Assembly: GCA_031551525.1 (NCBI GenBank)
Contig: JAVBNN010000007.1
Location: 1-61,294 of the forward strand
From: JAVBNN01 sp031551525
Lineage (GTDB): Bacteria > Bacillota > Negativicutes > Acidaminococcales > JAISLQ01
DNA: 61,294 bases
Reading direction: 5' to 3'
A model generated the notes under the pieces. The model made no database searches and was not told where the DNA came from. It saw nothing but the letters and a program-made list of their open reading frames with translations. Position numbers and translations under genes: made by a program. Numbering within the stretch: position 1 is the first letter of the stretch; every line of letters starts with the position of its first letter. Below, one piece after another: positions 16,896 to 25,294 of the stretch.

Positions 16896-17543
16896 ATGCA
16901 GGATACAAAAAAGATATGCCACGGTTTAAAAGCATATTTTTCCCAAAGGCCGCCCCGGCTTATCGACGAGTTCGACTATGTACGAGCGGCTGTTTTACTG
17001 CCGCTGGTGGAAACAAAAGACGGTTTGAGCATTTTGTTTGAAGTGCGCTCGTCAGAACTTTCCTGGCAGCCGGGCGAGATTTGTTTTCCCGGCGGGCGCA
17101 TAGAAGAGGATGACCCCAATCCCGAGGCGACCGCTGTAAGGGAAAGTTGTGAGGAGTTGTCCATACGGCCTGAAGAGATAGCTATTTGCGGACCGCTTGA
17201 TTTTATAACCACGCAAATGGGGGTCATCGTTTATCCGTATGTGGGCATAATAAACGATATCGGCAATATAAAAGCCAGTAGTTCGGAAGTGGCCGAAGTA
17301 TTTACTGTACCGGTAGGTTGGCTGCTTGAGAAAGATCCGCTAGAGGCGGAAATATATGTGACCACAGAGGCGGCGGAGGGTTTTCCCTATGAGCTCTTGC
17401 CGGGTTATTCGCGCACTCCGAAACGGCGCAAAAGCTATAAAGTATATTTTTACAATTATGAGGGCCATGTGATATGGGGTTTGACCGCGCGCATATTACA
17501 CGGTTTTTTGCAAAATTTTCGTGATATTGTTAGTCTGGATTGA
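16896..17543 (+). CDS. Nudix hydrolase, NudL/CoA-pyrophosphatase-like
   Basis: A 215-residue Nudix protein. The Nudix box is GGRIEEDDPNPEATAVRESC followed by EEL, giving the GX5EX7REUXEEXG pattern around residues 63-85. It is preceded by ELSWQPGEICFPGG, as in the NudL/YeaB CoA-pyrophosphatase subgroup. The likely reaction is hydrolysis of a nucleoside diphosphate derivative such as CoA. Substrate is inferred from subgroup only. It follows fliB by 14 bp but is probably functionally unrelated. Confidence 0.85.
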   Translation: MQDTKKICHGLKAYFSQRPPRLIDEFDYVRAAVLLPLVETKDGLSILFEVRSSELSWQPGEICFPGGRIEEDDPNPEATAVRESCEELSIRPEEIAICGPLDFITTQMGVIVYPYVGIINDIGNIKASSSEVAEVFTVPVGWLLEKDPLEAEIYVTTEAAEGFPYELLPGYSRTPKRRKSYKVYFYNYEGHVIWGLTARILHGFLQNFRDIVSLD

Positions 17544-17550
17544 CGGTATG

Positions 17551-17559
17551 TGTTATACT
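17551..17559 (+). promoter_or_regulatory. Extended -10 promoter candidate for the LCP gene
   Basis: TGTTATACT is a good extended -10 element, 58 bp before the LCP start. The -35 region is poor. Confidence 0.35.
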
Positions 17560-17616
17560 AAGGGGTAATACACCTACTTGTGGTGTGTCACTATTTTAAA
17601 TACTATAGGTGAAAAA

Positions 17617-19182
17617 ATGTTAAAAAAAATACTGCTGGGGACGCTTGTGGTCATAGCCTTGTTTTTGACCGGTGTTTATGGCGCATATAAAATTTTCTAT
17701 CCTGGCAATAAGGTGGATTTTAAAAGGACTGTAGAAGTGGCAGGAGAAGATAAATTTGTTGCGGTGGGCCGCACGAATATAGCGGTAATGGGCATAGATG
17801 AGCGCAGCGATGATGAAGGCCGTACCGACACATTATTTGTAGTAATGTATGACCCTGTCAATGAAAAGATCGCGCTATTGTCAGTGCCGCGCGACAGCAG
17901 GGTACGCATACCGCGGCATGGATTTGACAAGGCCAACCACGCCTATAATTATGGTGGGGCGTCGGCGACTGTCCGCACGCTGGAAAACCTTTTGGGCATA
18001 CAGATAGACCATTATGTAAAGGTCGATCTGAAAGGTTTTGAACGCATGGTTGACGCTATCGGCGGAGTGGACATAGATGTGGAAAAACGTATGTATTACG
18101 AGGATCCCTGGGATGGTGAGGATGGGTTTGTTATAGACCTCTCGCCTGGCATGCAGACACTTTCCGGCAAACAGGCCATACAGTATGTGCGGTACCGGGA
18201 TGAAGACGGGGATATTGGCAGGATAGTCCGCCAGCAAACCTTTCTCAACGCTGTATATGAAAAAATGTCATCCCCGTTTATGCTAGCGAAAATACCGTCT
18301 CTGGTCAAGGTTGCCATCGACTCCGTGACGACCGATATGGGGGCCGCGGATATGGTACAGATAGGAAAAACTTTTCAAAAAAACAGTAAGGCAGGTCTTC
18401 ATAAGATGTCTGTACCGGGAGAACCGGTATATATAGATGAAATAAATTACTGGTTGCCCGATATAGTAGCGGTGCGTTCGGAAATCGCAGAAGTGCTTGG
18501 GCTTGAAGCAACGGATAAATTTATGGCTTCGGCGCGCACATTGGCGCAGGTATACCAGGATTCGCTGCCGGCCAATGTCGAACGCGACGGGGTGATCGGA
18601 ACTGAAGAAAAAGTTGTTGCAGCAACGCCAACCAAAAAGACCACCGATAAGGATGGCGATAAGAAGTTGCCGAAAACTGCCAACAAGGACGAGAAAAAAG
18701 GTGTGACAGCACCGGGCGGCAAACCCACCGATAAAGGTAAGCCGTTGCCGGAAAATAACGGTAAAGATATGCAGATGGCGCCGCCGGTAAAACCAACGCC
18801 GCCGGCCCCAGTGAAACCACCTGACAAGCCATCTGAAAAATCATCGGATAAAGCGCCTGTGAATCTGCCGCAACCAGTTGCGCCGCCAGACCAGCCGGCT
18901 AAAGCGAAGGTACTTAGGGCCTCGGTTATAAATTGCAGCGGTAATCCTGACGCCGGGCGTAAAATGGAGAGCCTGCTGGAAAGCAACGGTATAAGTGTGG
19001 TGTCTATTTTTAGTGGCGCCACGCAATCCACAAGTTCAATAGTTTCCAGTACACATGATGGCTGGGTGGTCAGTAAACTGTCCGCCCTGCCATTTCGTTA
19101 TTCCCTGCGGATAGCAAAGGACGGAGGCGGTTCTGTGGAGGCAGTTGTATACATTGGGCAGGATTTTGCCGGAAACAGATGA
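17617..19182 (+). CDS. LCP family glycopolymer transferase with LytR C-terminal domain
   Basis: A 521-residue envelope protein, anchored by one N-terminal membrane helix (about residues 6-24). The LytR-CpsA-Psr domain runs from about residue 50 to 230 and shows the family's MGIDERSDDEGRTDTL, SVPRDSRV and GKQAIQYVRYR motifs with the conserved acidic and Arg residues. A Lys/Pro-rich linker follows at about 320-430. A LytR_C domain ends the protein (VINCSGNPDAGRKMESLL). LCP enzymes attach glycopolymers to peptidoglycan outside the membrane. The ATG with AGGTGAAAAA upstream is preferred over a TTG at 17578. Confidence 0.93.
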   Translation: MLKKILLGTLVVIALFLTGVYGAYKIFYPGNKVDFKRTVEVAGEDKFVAVGRTNIAVMGIDERSDDEGRTDTLFVVMYDPVNEKIALLSVPRDSRVRIPRHGFDKANHAYNYGGASATVRTLENLLGIQIDHYVKVDLKGFERMVDAIGGVDIDVEKRMYYEDPWDGEDGFVIDLSPGMQTLSGKQAIQYVRYRDEDGDIGRIVRQQTFLNAVYEKMSSPFMLAKIPSLVKVAIDSVTTDMGAADMVQIGKTFQKNSKAGLHKMSVPGEPVYIDEINYWLPDIVAVRSEIAEVLGLEATDKFMASARTLAQVYQDSLPANVERDGVIGTEEKVVAATPTKKTTDKDGDKKLPKTANKDEKKGVTAPGGKPTDKGKPLPENNGKDMQMAPPVKPTPPAPVKPPDKPSEKSSDKAPVNLPQPVAPPDQPAKAKVLRASVINCSGNPDAGRKMESLLESNGISVVSIFSGATQSTSSIVSSTHDGWVVSKLSALPFRYSLRIAKDGGGSVEAVVYIGQDFAGNR

Positions 19183-19212
19183 AAAAAATTAAATATTCTG
19201 ATTTTTTTCTGG

Positions 19213-19241
19213 TTGCATTTTGTATACAGCGGTGCTATACT
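19213..19241 (+). promoter_or_regulatory. Sigma-70-type promoter in the gap after the LCP gene
   Basis: TTGCAT (19213-19218), a 17-bp spacer and TGC-TATACT (extended -10 at 19236-19241) lie just after the LCP stop codon. Transcription would run rightward into an intrinsic terminator about 30 bp later and then the structured element. No protein gene lies downstream on this strand for over 4 kb. Confidence 0.5.
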
Positions 19242-19270
19242 GACAGTAGATTAACACACCCCTCATTTTT

Positions 19271-19295
19271 GCCCTTGCAAAAGGGCGTTTTTTTT
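19271..19295 (+). terminator. Terminator downstream of the LCP gene
   Basis: GCCCTT pairs with AAGGGC around a GCAA loop, followed by G and T8. It can end LCP transcripts, and it would also cut short any transcript from the promoter at 19213-19241 after about 45 nt. Confidence 0.88.
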
Positions 19296-19316
19296 GTCGT
19301 TTTGAATATGTTAAAA

Positions 19317-19359
19317 AAGACCGCAAAGCTTATGCTTTGCGGTCTTCAGACTGTAGACA
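19317..19359. repeat. Left boundary repeat of the structured element
   Basis: A 30-bp near-palindrome (stem AAGACCGCAAAGC with loop TTAT, 19317-19346) is followed by CAGACTGTAGACA. The same 30 bp recur exactly 800 bp to the right (20117-20146). The 13-mer recurs there in inverted orientation. Read leftward, the hairpin ends in T6 and would be a minus-strand terminator. Confidence 0.9.
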
Positions 19360-20114
19360 AAAAGCATTTCACGTATTATCTATGCATTGTGTATTCATTT
19401 AGTTTTTTATGGGCGCTGCTTGCATAAACCGTTATAGTAAGTCCAGCTGCGAGGCGTCTCCAACTGTTCGGCATATTTTTTTGCGAGCCTCGCTAGGGTT
19501 GCTATTCTACGTGCTAAAAGTTTCTAAGCTGGCTTTCTTGAAACGGTAAACTCGCTGCGCTCAAACAGTACCTTTTTCTGCGAAGCCAACTAAGAACCTC
19601 TAGACGCACTCCGAAACGCAACCTACACAGCGGCTACGCGGATAAGGGGAAGAAAGAGCTAGCAACAGTTCAACAAAAATCTTTCATCGTTTCCCCAAGA
19701 CGCAGTATAGTCTGCTACCGATTGCGTTGCGAAAGGCGTCTAGAGCCGCTTAGCTGGCTGCGCCAGCAAAGGCGACTGTCTGAGCGATATTTGAAGAAGC
19801 ACAACGCCGCTCCTGGCCGTCCGTGGCCTCGCGGCACTTGGTCTCCTGGCCATCGTGAGCGAGTTTTAACAGACACACGGCGCTAAAGCGCCGATGTGGC
19901 CGCTAGTTCGATGCCGCAGGCATTCGAACATACCAAGGAATAGACGACTTAGCGGCTTTTAGCCTGGAGCGTAGCAAACGGGCAGACTATACAAAAAAAG
20001 AAATTGCTGGCAGTGGGATAAAACAGCGCAGTCGGACTTGCACAAGCGCCAGGGACTCAAATAACACAAAAATATGTATAAAAACTGAAGAGAGATACTT
20101 ATGTCTACAGTCTG
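19347..20114. ncRNA. Large palindrome-rich noncoding element (candidate structured RNA or MITE-like element)
   Basis: 768 bp without any credible reading frame, closed by the perfect 13-bp inverted repeat CAGACTGTAGACA / TGTCTACAGTCTG. Many internal helices can be drawn: AGCTGGCTT (19527) with AAGCCAACT (19583); CTCTAGACGC (19598) with GCGTCTAGAG (19736); GGGGAA (19646) with TTCCCC (19691); GTATAGTCTGC (19705) with GCAGACTATAC (19982); hairpins at 19753-19767, 19879-19892 and 19906-19929. Helices 19598/19736 and 19705/19982 cross, so a pseudoknot is possible. It does not match the parts of tmRNA, RNase P RNA, SRP RNA or group I/II introns that I know. The sense strand is undecided. A non-autonomous mobile element is the main alternative. 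Confidence 0.55.
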
Positions 20115-20146
20115 AAAAGACCGCAAAGCTTATGCTTTGCGGTCTT
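20102..20146. repeat. Right boundary repeat of the structured element
   Basis: TGTCTACAGTCTG (20102-20114) is the inverted copy of the left 13-mer, followed by the same 30-bp hairpin as on the left. Read rightward the hairpin ends in T4. Its left arm and loop contain the stop codon and last codons of the FtsA-like gene on the minus strand, so the hairpin doubles as that gene's terminator. Confidence 0.9.
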
Positions 20147-22295
20147 TTAGCAGTTTGTTTTCAAATGTTCCTATGCTTACTTCGTCGTTGTTTTTAACAG
20201 GAGCGGTAAATTCGGCTTTTTCTCCATTTAGCAGTACTTCGACTATTTTGCCTTCCGAGGCCAGCTTGCGCGGGTCGAAGTTGCCGGCCAGGAGTACATC
20301 GCTGACGTTGGGCGTTTTTTTGCTTACTTTAAAGAAGATGGTGTCGTCAGACGCCGGTACAAAGCCCGGTTTTACTGATTTTCCGTTTACGGTGAATTCT
20401 TTGAAGGTACGCTCGACTTTTACCGGTATGCCGTTAAACTTGACTTCCAGTTTTTCGGTTGTGACGGTATCGAGTGCGAGCAGTTTTTCCAGGGTGGGCG
20501 CTTCGCCCGCTTCGAGGGCGAGTACGTCGCCGTTTTTAACCGGAGCTGAAAGTTCGCTTTCCTGACCGTTCTGCAGTATTTTGCAGGGTACTGTGTGGCT
20601 GATGATATTATTGTTGACAGTGTATTCATAGGTGAAGTCGGCGAAGGGCGTTTTGGCCATACGTAAGGCTTCGGAAATGTTGTGCGGCGGGAAAACTTCT
20701 ACTTTATCACGGTCAGCCAGGCGGGTGCTGGACGAGGCCGGGTGCCCGTTTAAGAGGACGACCTGGTTGAGTGGATGTTTTTTGCCGTTGAGGTAAAAAT
20801 GACCCAGCGGCGTGCAGTCGGCCACGTCGAGGATCTGGCTCTTGGGCGTCTTGCCTTCAGTGGCTTTAGTGACCTTTAGCTTGTCGCCGTCTTTTAGTTT
20901 GTCATCAAGGGTGGCCGGTTTGCCGTTCAGTTCCAGTTGTCCGGGCGTGCCGTGCGTACCGGGCAAAAATCTGGTCTTGCCGTTTACTTCGACGGCAAGG
21001 CCCAGGCCGGGCTTGCCTTTTATGCTATTTATGTCTATACCGCTCGACAAAAGCGCGTCGGATACTTTCAGACTTCCTAAGTTAAAGAGGCGGTGTACCT
21101 GTTTATTCATTTTTATGGTGATGAAGTTGAGGTGATCGCTGTTAGTCAGGCAGAGTATGCCGAGCGGTGTTATGGCTTCGGGTGTTTTGAGTTCTTCGGG
21201 TATTTCGGCCAGTTGCGCAGTGGGCATGGGCATACGGATGGCCACTTTGTCGGTCGGCAGGTCGAGGGCTTCCGCGATCAGGGCCGGGAGGCACGGCGTG
21301 AGTGCGCCTCCGCCGATGAGCAGCACCGCCTGGGGAGGAGTGCTTTTGTTGAGGCCAAGTATTTCCTTGGCGATGAGTTGCGCCAGTTCGCGGACAGTAG
21401 GCTCTATGGTGTCTATAAGGTCTTGGGAGTCGATGGTGCTGCTACAGCCTAAAACATCGTTCAACTGGATTTTTTTGGGCTTGCCACTTAGTTCGCGTTT
21501 TAGCATTTCCGCTATATTGAAGTCGAGAAGGTATTTTTGGGAAAGTGCCTCGGTGACTTCGTCGCCCGCACAGGGAACCATGCCAAATCCGGTGACTGAA
21601 CCGCCGGAAGTTATGGCGACGTCGGAGGTTCCCGCGCCTATATCGACGAGGGCCAGGTTGAGATGGCGCATGGTGGAGGGGATAAGCACGTTGATAGCGG
21701 CTATAGGTTCAAGGGTTATAGTGCCCATATCGAGGTTTACGTTGCTGAGGGCGGATTGCATGGAGTCGATGACCGGGCGGGGCAGAAAGGTGGCGATGAT
21801 GTTCACTTCGGATTTTTTGCCACGCTGGCCGATGAGGGTGGTGATGCGCGAGCCGTCCAGTTTGAACTCTACGACGCAATAACCTACGCAATAGTAGCCG
21901 GTAGGGTCAATGGCCCGGCTATCGGCGGCCAGTTGCCGCTGGGCCGATTGTACGGCGGCCAGTTCCAGCGTCTTTTCTACGCCGGCGTCGAGTGTCAGTA
22001 TGTCGGACGTGTCTGTTTCGGCGCTGGCGGATACGGTGACCAGCGCTCGTCCGGCCGCTGCGACGGAAGCGCGCTTAAGTTTGTGTCCGGTCTTTTTTTC
22101 GAGGCGCGTCCGTACGTCTTGTATAGTCTCTGAGACCTGGGGAACATCGTGTATTTGCCCGTCAAGCATGGCGCGTGTCACGTGTTCTTGCCGGTCGGTA
22201 GCTAAAATATTTATTTGTTGATTGACCTTCTCCCCTACGATGCCGACTATGCTGCGTGTGCCGATATCGAGGGAGAATAGCAGTTCTTTTTCCAT
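20130..22295 (-). CDS. FtsA-like actin-fold ATPase with C-terminal beta-grasp-like repeats
   Basis: A 721-residue protein. The N-terminal ~390 residues have the FtsA/ASKHA layout: phosphate-1 motif FSLDIGTRSIVGIVG, phosphate-2 LVDIGAGTSDVAIT and adenosine motif VLLIGGGALTPCLP. The remaining ~320 residues repeat a short unit of the type LNGKPATL..LKDGDKLKV, LNGHPAS..LADRDKVEV, NGQESEL..VKNGDVLAL and LNGEKAEF..VKNNDEVSI. These look like tandem ThiS/ubiquitin-like beta-grasp domains. A structural role in division or envelope assembly is inferred. The ATG at 22295 has AAGGAG; a longer frame to 22322 is less likely. The stop lies inside the boundary hairpin at 20117-20146. Confidence 0.82.
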   Translation of the reverse strand: MEKELLFSLDIGTRSIVGIVGEKVNQQINILATDRQEHVTRAMLDGQIHDVPQVSETIQDVRTRLEKKTGHKLKRASVAAAGRALVTVSASAETDTSDILTLDAGVEKTLELAAVQSAQRQLAADSRAIDPTGYYCVGYCVVEFKLDGSRITTLIGQRGKKSEVNIIATFLPRPVIDSMQSALSNVNLDMGTITLEPIAAINVLIPSTMRHLNLALVDIGAGTSDVAITSGGSVTGFGMVPCAGDEVTEALSQKYLLDFNIAEMLKRELSGKPKKIQLNDVLGCSSTIDSQDLIDTIEPTVRELAQLIAKEILGLNKSTPPQAVLLIGGGALTPCLPALIAEALDLPTDKVAIRMPMPTAQLAEIPEELKTPEAITPLGILCLTNSDHLNFITIKMNKQVHRLFNLGSLKVSDALLSSGIDINSIKGKPGLGLAVEVNGKTRFLPGTHGTPGQLELNGKPATLDDKLKDGDKLKVTKATEGKTPKSQILDVADCTPLGHFYLNGKKHPLNQVVLLNGHPASSSTRLADRDKVEVFPPHNISEALRMAKTPFADFTYEYTVNNNIISHTVPCKILQNGQESELSAPVKNGDVLALEAGEAPTLEKLLALDTVTTEKLEVKFNGIPVKVERTFKEFTVNGKSVKPGFVPASDDTIFFKVSKKTPNVSDVLLAGNFDPRKLASEGKIVEVLLNGEKAEFTAPVKNNDEVSIGTFENKLLKDRKA

Positions 22296-22403
22296 AAGCG
22301 GACGCTCCTTTTGCCAGAACAATATATGAGATATTTAATCTATTCGTTGAAAAAGGCAAAATTCCCTTTTATAAAGAAAAGAAAGATGCATGTCGATGGA
22401 AAG

Positions 22404-24572
22404 TCATTTCTGCGCCTGTTTCAGACTGAGGCCGATGCGGTTGCGGGCTTCGTCGATAGAGATTATCAGACATTCGATGATGTCGCCTACCGATACAACG
22501 TCAAGCGGATGGCGAAAGTGTTTATGGCTGAGTTCCGAACGGTGGATCAGCCCGTTGGTTTTGATGCCGATATCAACGAACACGCCGAAGTCGGTGATGT
22601 TGTGCACGACTCCCTGTACTTTGGAACCAATAGCCAAATCGGAGAGTTTGGTGATGTTTTTGCGCGTCATGGGCGGCGGGGCATCTTCGCGCGGGTCGCG
22701 GCCAGGTTTGGCCAGGGCGGAGAGTATATCTTTCACGGTGGGGAGGCCTGTGTCGAGCGCCGTGGCAATACTTGCCGCATCTGCTGTGGCGGAAATTGGC
22801 TGTATTTCCACGGGCAGGCTGCCGCCTTTTTTCGGCATGGCAAAACCCAGGTTTGCGATGATCTCTCCGGCTAAAGGATAGCTTTCCGGATGGACGGAAG
22901 TGTAATCGAGCGGATTGTCGCCACCTTTTATGCGCAGAAAACCGGCGCACTGGGTAAATGCGGCCGGGCCCAGCCGGGCGACTTTCAGGAGTTGTTTGCG
23001 GTTGGTGAAGGGGCCGTTTTCATTACGCCAGATGATGATGTTTTTGGCGACGTTGGCCTGTATGCCGGCAACATAAGACAAAAGCGCGGCCGAGGCGGTG
23101 TTGAGGTCGACGCCTACATGATTGACGCAGGATTCGACCACGGCGGTGAGGGCGCCGGCCAGTTCTTTCTGATTGACGTCATGCTGGTATTGTCCGACGC
23201 CGATGGCCTTGGGTTCGATCTTGACCAGTTCGGCCAGCGGGTCTTGCACGCGGCGGGCAATGGACACGGCGCCGCGGATGGATACGTCGAGGTCGGGGAA
23301 CTCTTCTTTGGCCAGTTTGGAGGCGGAATATACCGATGCGCCGGCTTCGTTTGTGATTATATAAGACAGGTCAAGTCTTTGGTTGTTGATGATGTTAGCG
23401 ACAAATTCTTCCGTTTCATAGGAAGCGGTACCGTTGCCGATAGAGATGAGCGTTACTTTATGCCTTTTTATCTTCTCGAGCAGGATTTCCCGGGCCTGCT
23501 CCGCCTGGCGGTCGCTGCCTATGATATAGATGACGCCGGTGTCGAGGAGTTGACCGTGTTTATCGACGACGGCCAGCTTGCAGCCGGTGCGAAAGCCCGG
23601 GTCCATGCCGAGCACGGTTTGCCCGGCGAGCGGCGGTTGTAAAAGCAGTTGGCGCAGGTTGCGGCCAAAAACTGTGATGGCGTGCTTTTCCGCCCGTTCG
23701 GTCAGTGTGGAGCGTATTTCTCTTTCGAGCGAAGGAAAGAGCAGGCGCTTGTAGCTGTCAGTCGCGGCGTCTCTTAGCGTTTGGGCAAGCGGAGAGGCGC
23801 TGTTTACCAGTTTGGTAAACAGGAGCTTTTCCACGACAGCATCGTGGGCGGCGGCTACTTTTACTTTGAGCATGTCGAGTTTTTCGCCGCGGTTTACGGC
23901 GAGGATGCGGTGGGGCGGTATCATGCGCACAGGTTCACTGTATTCTTTGTAGTTGAGGAATTTTTCACCCATTTTTTCATCTACTGCCAGTTCACAAGCT
24001 ATTTCCGCGCCACGCCAGAGCTCCCGGCGCACGGCTTCCCTGAGGGCGGCATTTTCCGCTATATCTTCGGCTACTATGTCGCTGGCGCCTGCCCAGGCTT
24101 CTTCGGTGGAGGAGACGCCTTTTTCTTCTGAAACATAAGAAAGAGCGGCTTCTTTAATATCTATGGATAAAGGTTGGGCAAAAAGCAGTTCCGCCAAAGG
24201 CTCCAGACCCTTTTCCCGGGCGATCATGGCCTTGGTGCGCTTTTTAGGCCGGTAAGGGAGGTACAGGTCCTCGAGTTCCTGTAGTTTGGTGGTGGCTTCT
24301 ATGGCCGTTTTGAGTTCGGGCGTGAGTTTTTCCTGTGTTTCGATAGAAGAAAGTATTTCTTGCTGGCGTTTTATGAGGTTGCGTAAATAATTTGCTTGCT
24401 CTTCGACGCCGCGGATCTGTTCTTCGTCCAGCTCGCCGGTCACTTCTTTGCGGTAGCGGGCAATGAAGGGGACGGTGTTGCTTTCGTCCAAGAGCTTGAT
24501 GGTAGAGATGACCTGTTCTGGCCGTATCTTCAACTGTGAGGCGATGAGAGCGGGGATCTGTTGTTCGAGCAT
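22404..24572 (-). CDS. tex: Tex family transcription accessory protein
   Basis: A 722-residue RNA/DNA-binding protein of the Tex family. Seen in order: N-terminal helical region with FIARYRKEVTGELDEEQIR, a YqgF-like RNase H fold (TVLGMDPGFRTGCKLAVVD at about residues 320-340), helix-hairpin-helix segment (LNTASAALLSYVAGI), and a C-terminal S1 domain (VQGVVHNITDFGVFVDIG, about 645-715). Length is normal. It lies upstream of, and in the same direction as, the FtsA-like gene. A PerR box lies 20 bp before its start. Confidence 0.96.
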   Translation of the reverse strand: MLEQQIPALIASQLKIRPEQVISTIKLLDESNTVPFIARYRKEVTGELDEEQIRGVEEQANYLRNLIKRQQEILSSIETQEKLTPELKTAIEATTKLQELEDLYLPYRPKKRTKAMIAREKGLEPLAELLFAQPLSIDIKEAALSYVSEEKGVSSTEEAWAGASDIVAEDIAENAALREAVRRELWRGAEIACELAVDEKMGEKFLNYKEYSEPVRMIPPHRILAVNRGEKLDMLKVKVAAAHDAVVEKLLFTKLVNSASPLAQTLRDAATDSYKRLLFPSLEREIRSTLTERAEKHAITVFGRNLRQLLLQPPLAGQTVLGMDPGFRTGCKLAVVDKHGQLLDTGVIYIIGSDRQAEQAREILLEKIKRHKVTLISIGNGTASYETEEFVANIINNQRLDLSYIITNEAGASVYSASKLAKEEFPDLDVSIRGAVSIARRVQDPLAELVKIEPKAIGVGQYQHDVNQKELAGALTAVVESCVNHVGVDLNTASAALLSYVAGIQANVAKNIIIWRNENGPFTNRKQLLKVARLGPAAFTQCAGFLRIKGGDNPLDYTSVHPESYPLAGEIIANLGFAMPKKGGSLPVEIQPISATADAASIATALDTGLPTVKDILSALAKPGRDPREDAPPPMTRKNITKLSDLAIGSKVQGVVHNITDFGVFVDIGIKTNGLIHRSELSHKHFRHPLDVVSVGDIIECLIISIDEARNRIGLSLKQAQK

Positions 24573-24592
24573 ATTGCACCTGCCAAAAGTTT

Positions 24593-24607
24593 TTATAAAT
24601 ATTATAT
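24593..24607. promoter_or_regulatory. PerR box between tex and perR
   Basis: TTATAAATATTATAT matches the TTATAATNATTATAA PerR box at 12 of 14 defined positions. It is 139 bp before perR and 21 bp before tex, in the divergent intergenic region. Autoregulation of perR or peroxide control of tex is inferred. Confidence 0.6.
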
Positions 24608-24745
24608 CACAAATTATTTGTCGAAATTTGTAGTTATACGCTTGACTTATTACTTATTTATAGGTAGTATAATATTAAACAATAATCAGTATTGGGTAAA
24701 TATGTTTACTGTTGTGTTCATTTAAATGAGGATGGGTGATATTCG

Positions 24746-25171
24746 ATGACAAAAGACATTACCGGGCTATTGAGGGACAATGGGTTTAAGGTTACGCCGC
24801 AAAGGTTGGCTGTGTACAAGACGCTGTATGAAAGCAAGGAGCATCCGACTGCGGAGATGCTGTTTAATGAGTTGCATCCTTCTTATCCGACGATGAGTCT
24901 GGCTACGGTCTATAAGACCATAGAGATACTGGCCGAGCTCAAGCTGATAAAAATATTGAATACGGGAGAAGATTCTTTCCGTTATGATGCGGATACTTGT
25001 GACCACGCCCATATAAAATGCCTCGGATGCAAAAAGGTAGAGGATATTATGACTGTGAAGCTGGGCAATATGGTAGCTGATGTGAAAAAGCAGACCGGCT
25101 ATTCTATAGTTTCCCAGCAGGTGTATTTTTATGGACACTGCCCCCGGTGCAATAAGAGCCGGATTAACTGA
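24746..25171 (+). CDS. perR: Peroxide-responsive Fur-family repressor PerR
   Basis: A 141-residue Fur-family regulator. All five regulatory-metal ligands of Bacillus PerR are present at a constant offset of four: His33, Asp81, His87, His89 and Asp100. The structural zinc cysteines are at 92, 95, 132 and 135. The winged-helix recognition segment is PTMSLATVYKTIEIL. Asp at the 104 position distinguishes PerR from Fur and Zur in this family. It senses H2O2 by metal-catalysed His oxidation and represses peroxide-defence genes. Confidence 0.9.
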   Translation: MTKDITGLLRDNGFKVTPQRLAVYKTLYESKEHPTAEMLFNELHPSYPTMSLATVYKTIEILAELKLIKILNTGEDSFRYDADTCDHAHIKCLGCKKVEDIMTVKLGNMVADVKKQTGYSIVSQQVYFYGHCPRCNKSRIN

Positions 25172-25189
25172 ATAATATTGTGTTTTTAG

Positions 25190-25220
25190 GCCGGAATACC
25201 TGCTTGGTATTTCGGCTTTT
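25190..25220 (+). terminator. perR terminator
   Basis: An 11-bp stem, GCCGGAATACC with GGTATTTCGGC (one G-T pair), and TTTT follow the perR stop. Confidence 0.85.
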
Positions 25221-25247
25221 GCCATTATTTAGCCAGTTTGTTATAAT
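25219..25247 (+). promoter_or_regulatory. deoC operon promoter
   Basis: TTGCCA (25219-25224), exactly 17 bp, then TATAAT (25242-25247) preceded by TGT as an extended -10. The -35 box overlaps the T-tail of the perR terminator. It is 48 bp before deoC. Confidence 0.8.
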
Positions 25248-25294
25248 AATAGATATAATTAAGCATATAACAGGAAGTAATTAGGAGGATTATT

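Noticed and set aside
19179..19427. An 82-codon frame overlapping the end of the LCP gene
   Set aside because: It runs through the LCP terminator and the left boundary hairpin, has no ribosome-binding site and an implausible composition.
19347..20114. Identification of the structured element as tmRNA, RNase P RNA, SRP RNA or a group I/II intron
   Set aside because: The hallmark segments of each (tmRNA tRNA-like ends, RNase P conserved regions, SRP tip, intron domain V or P7) were looked for and not found.
22890..23642. A 250-codon open frame on the plus strand
   Set aside because: It is antisense to tex and has no recognisable motifs.
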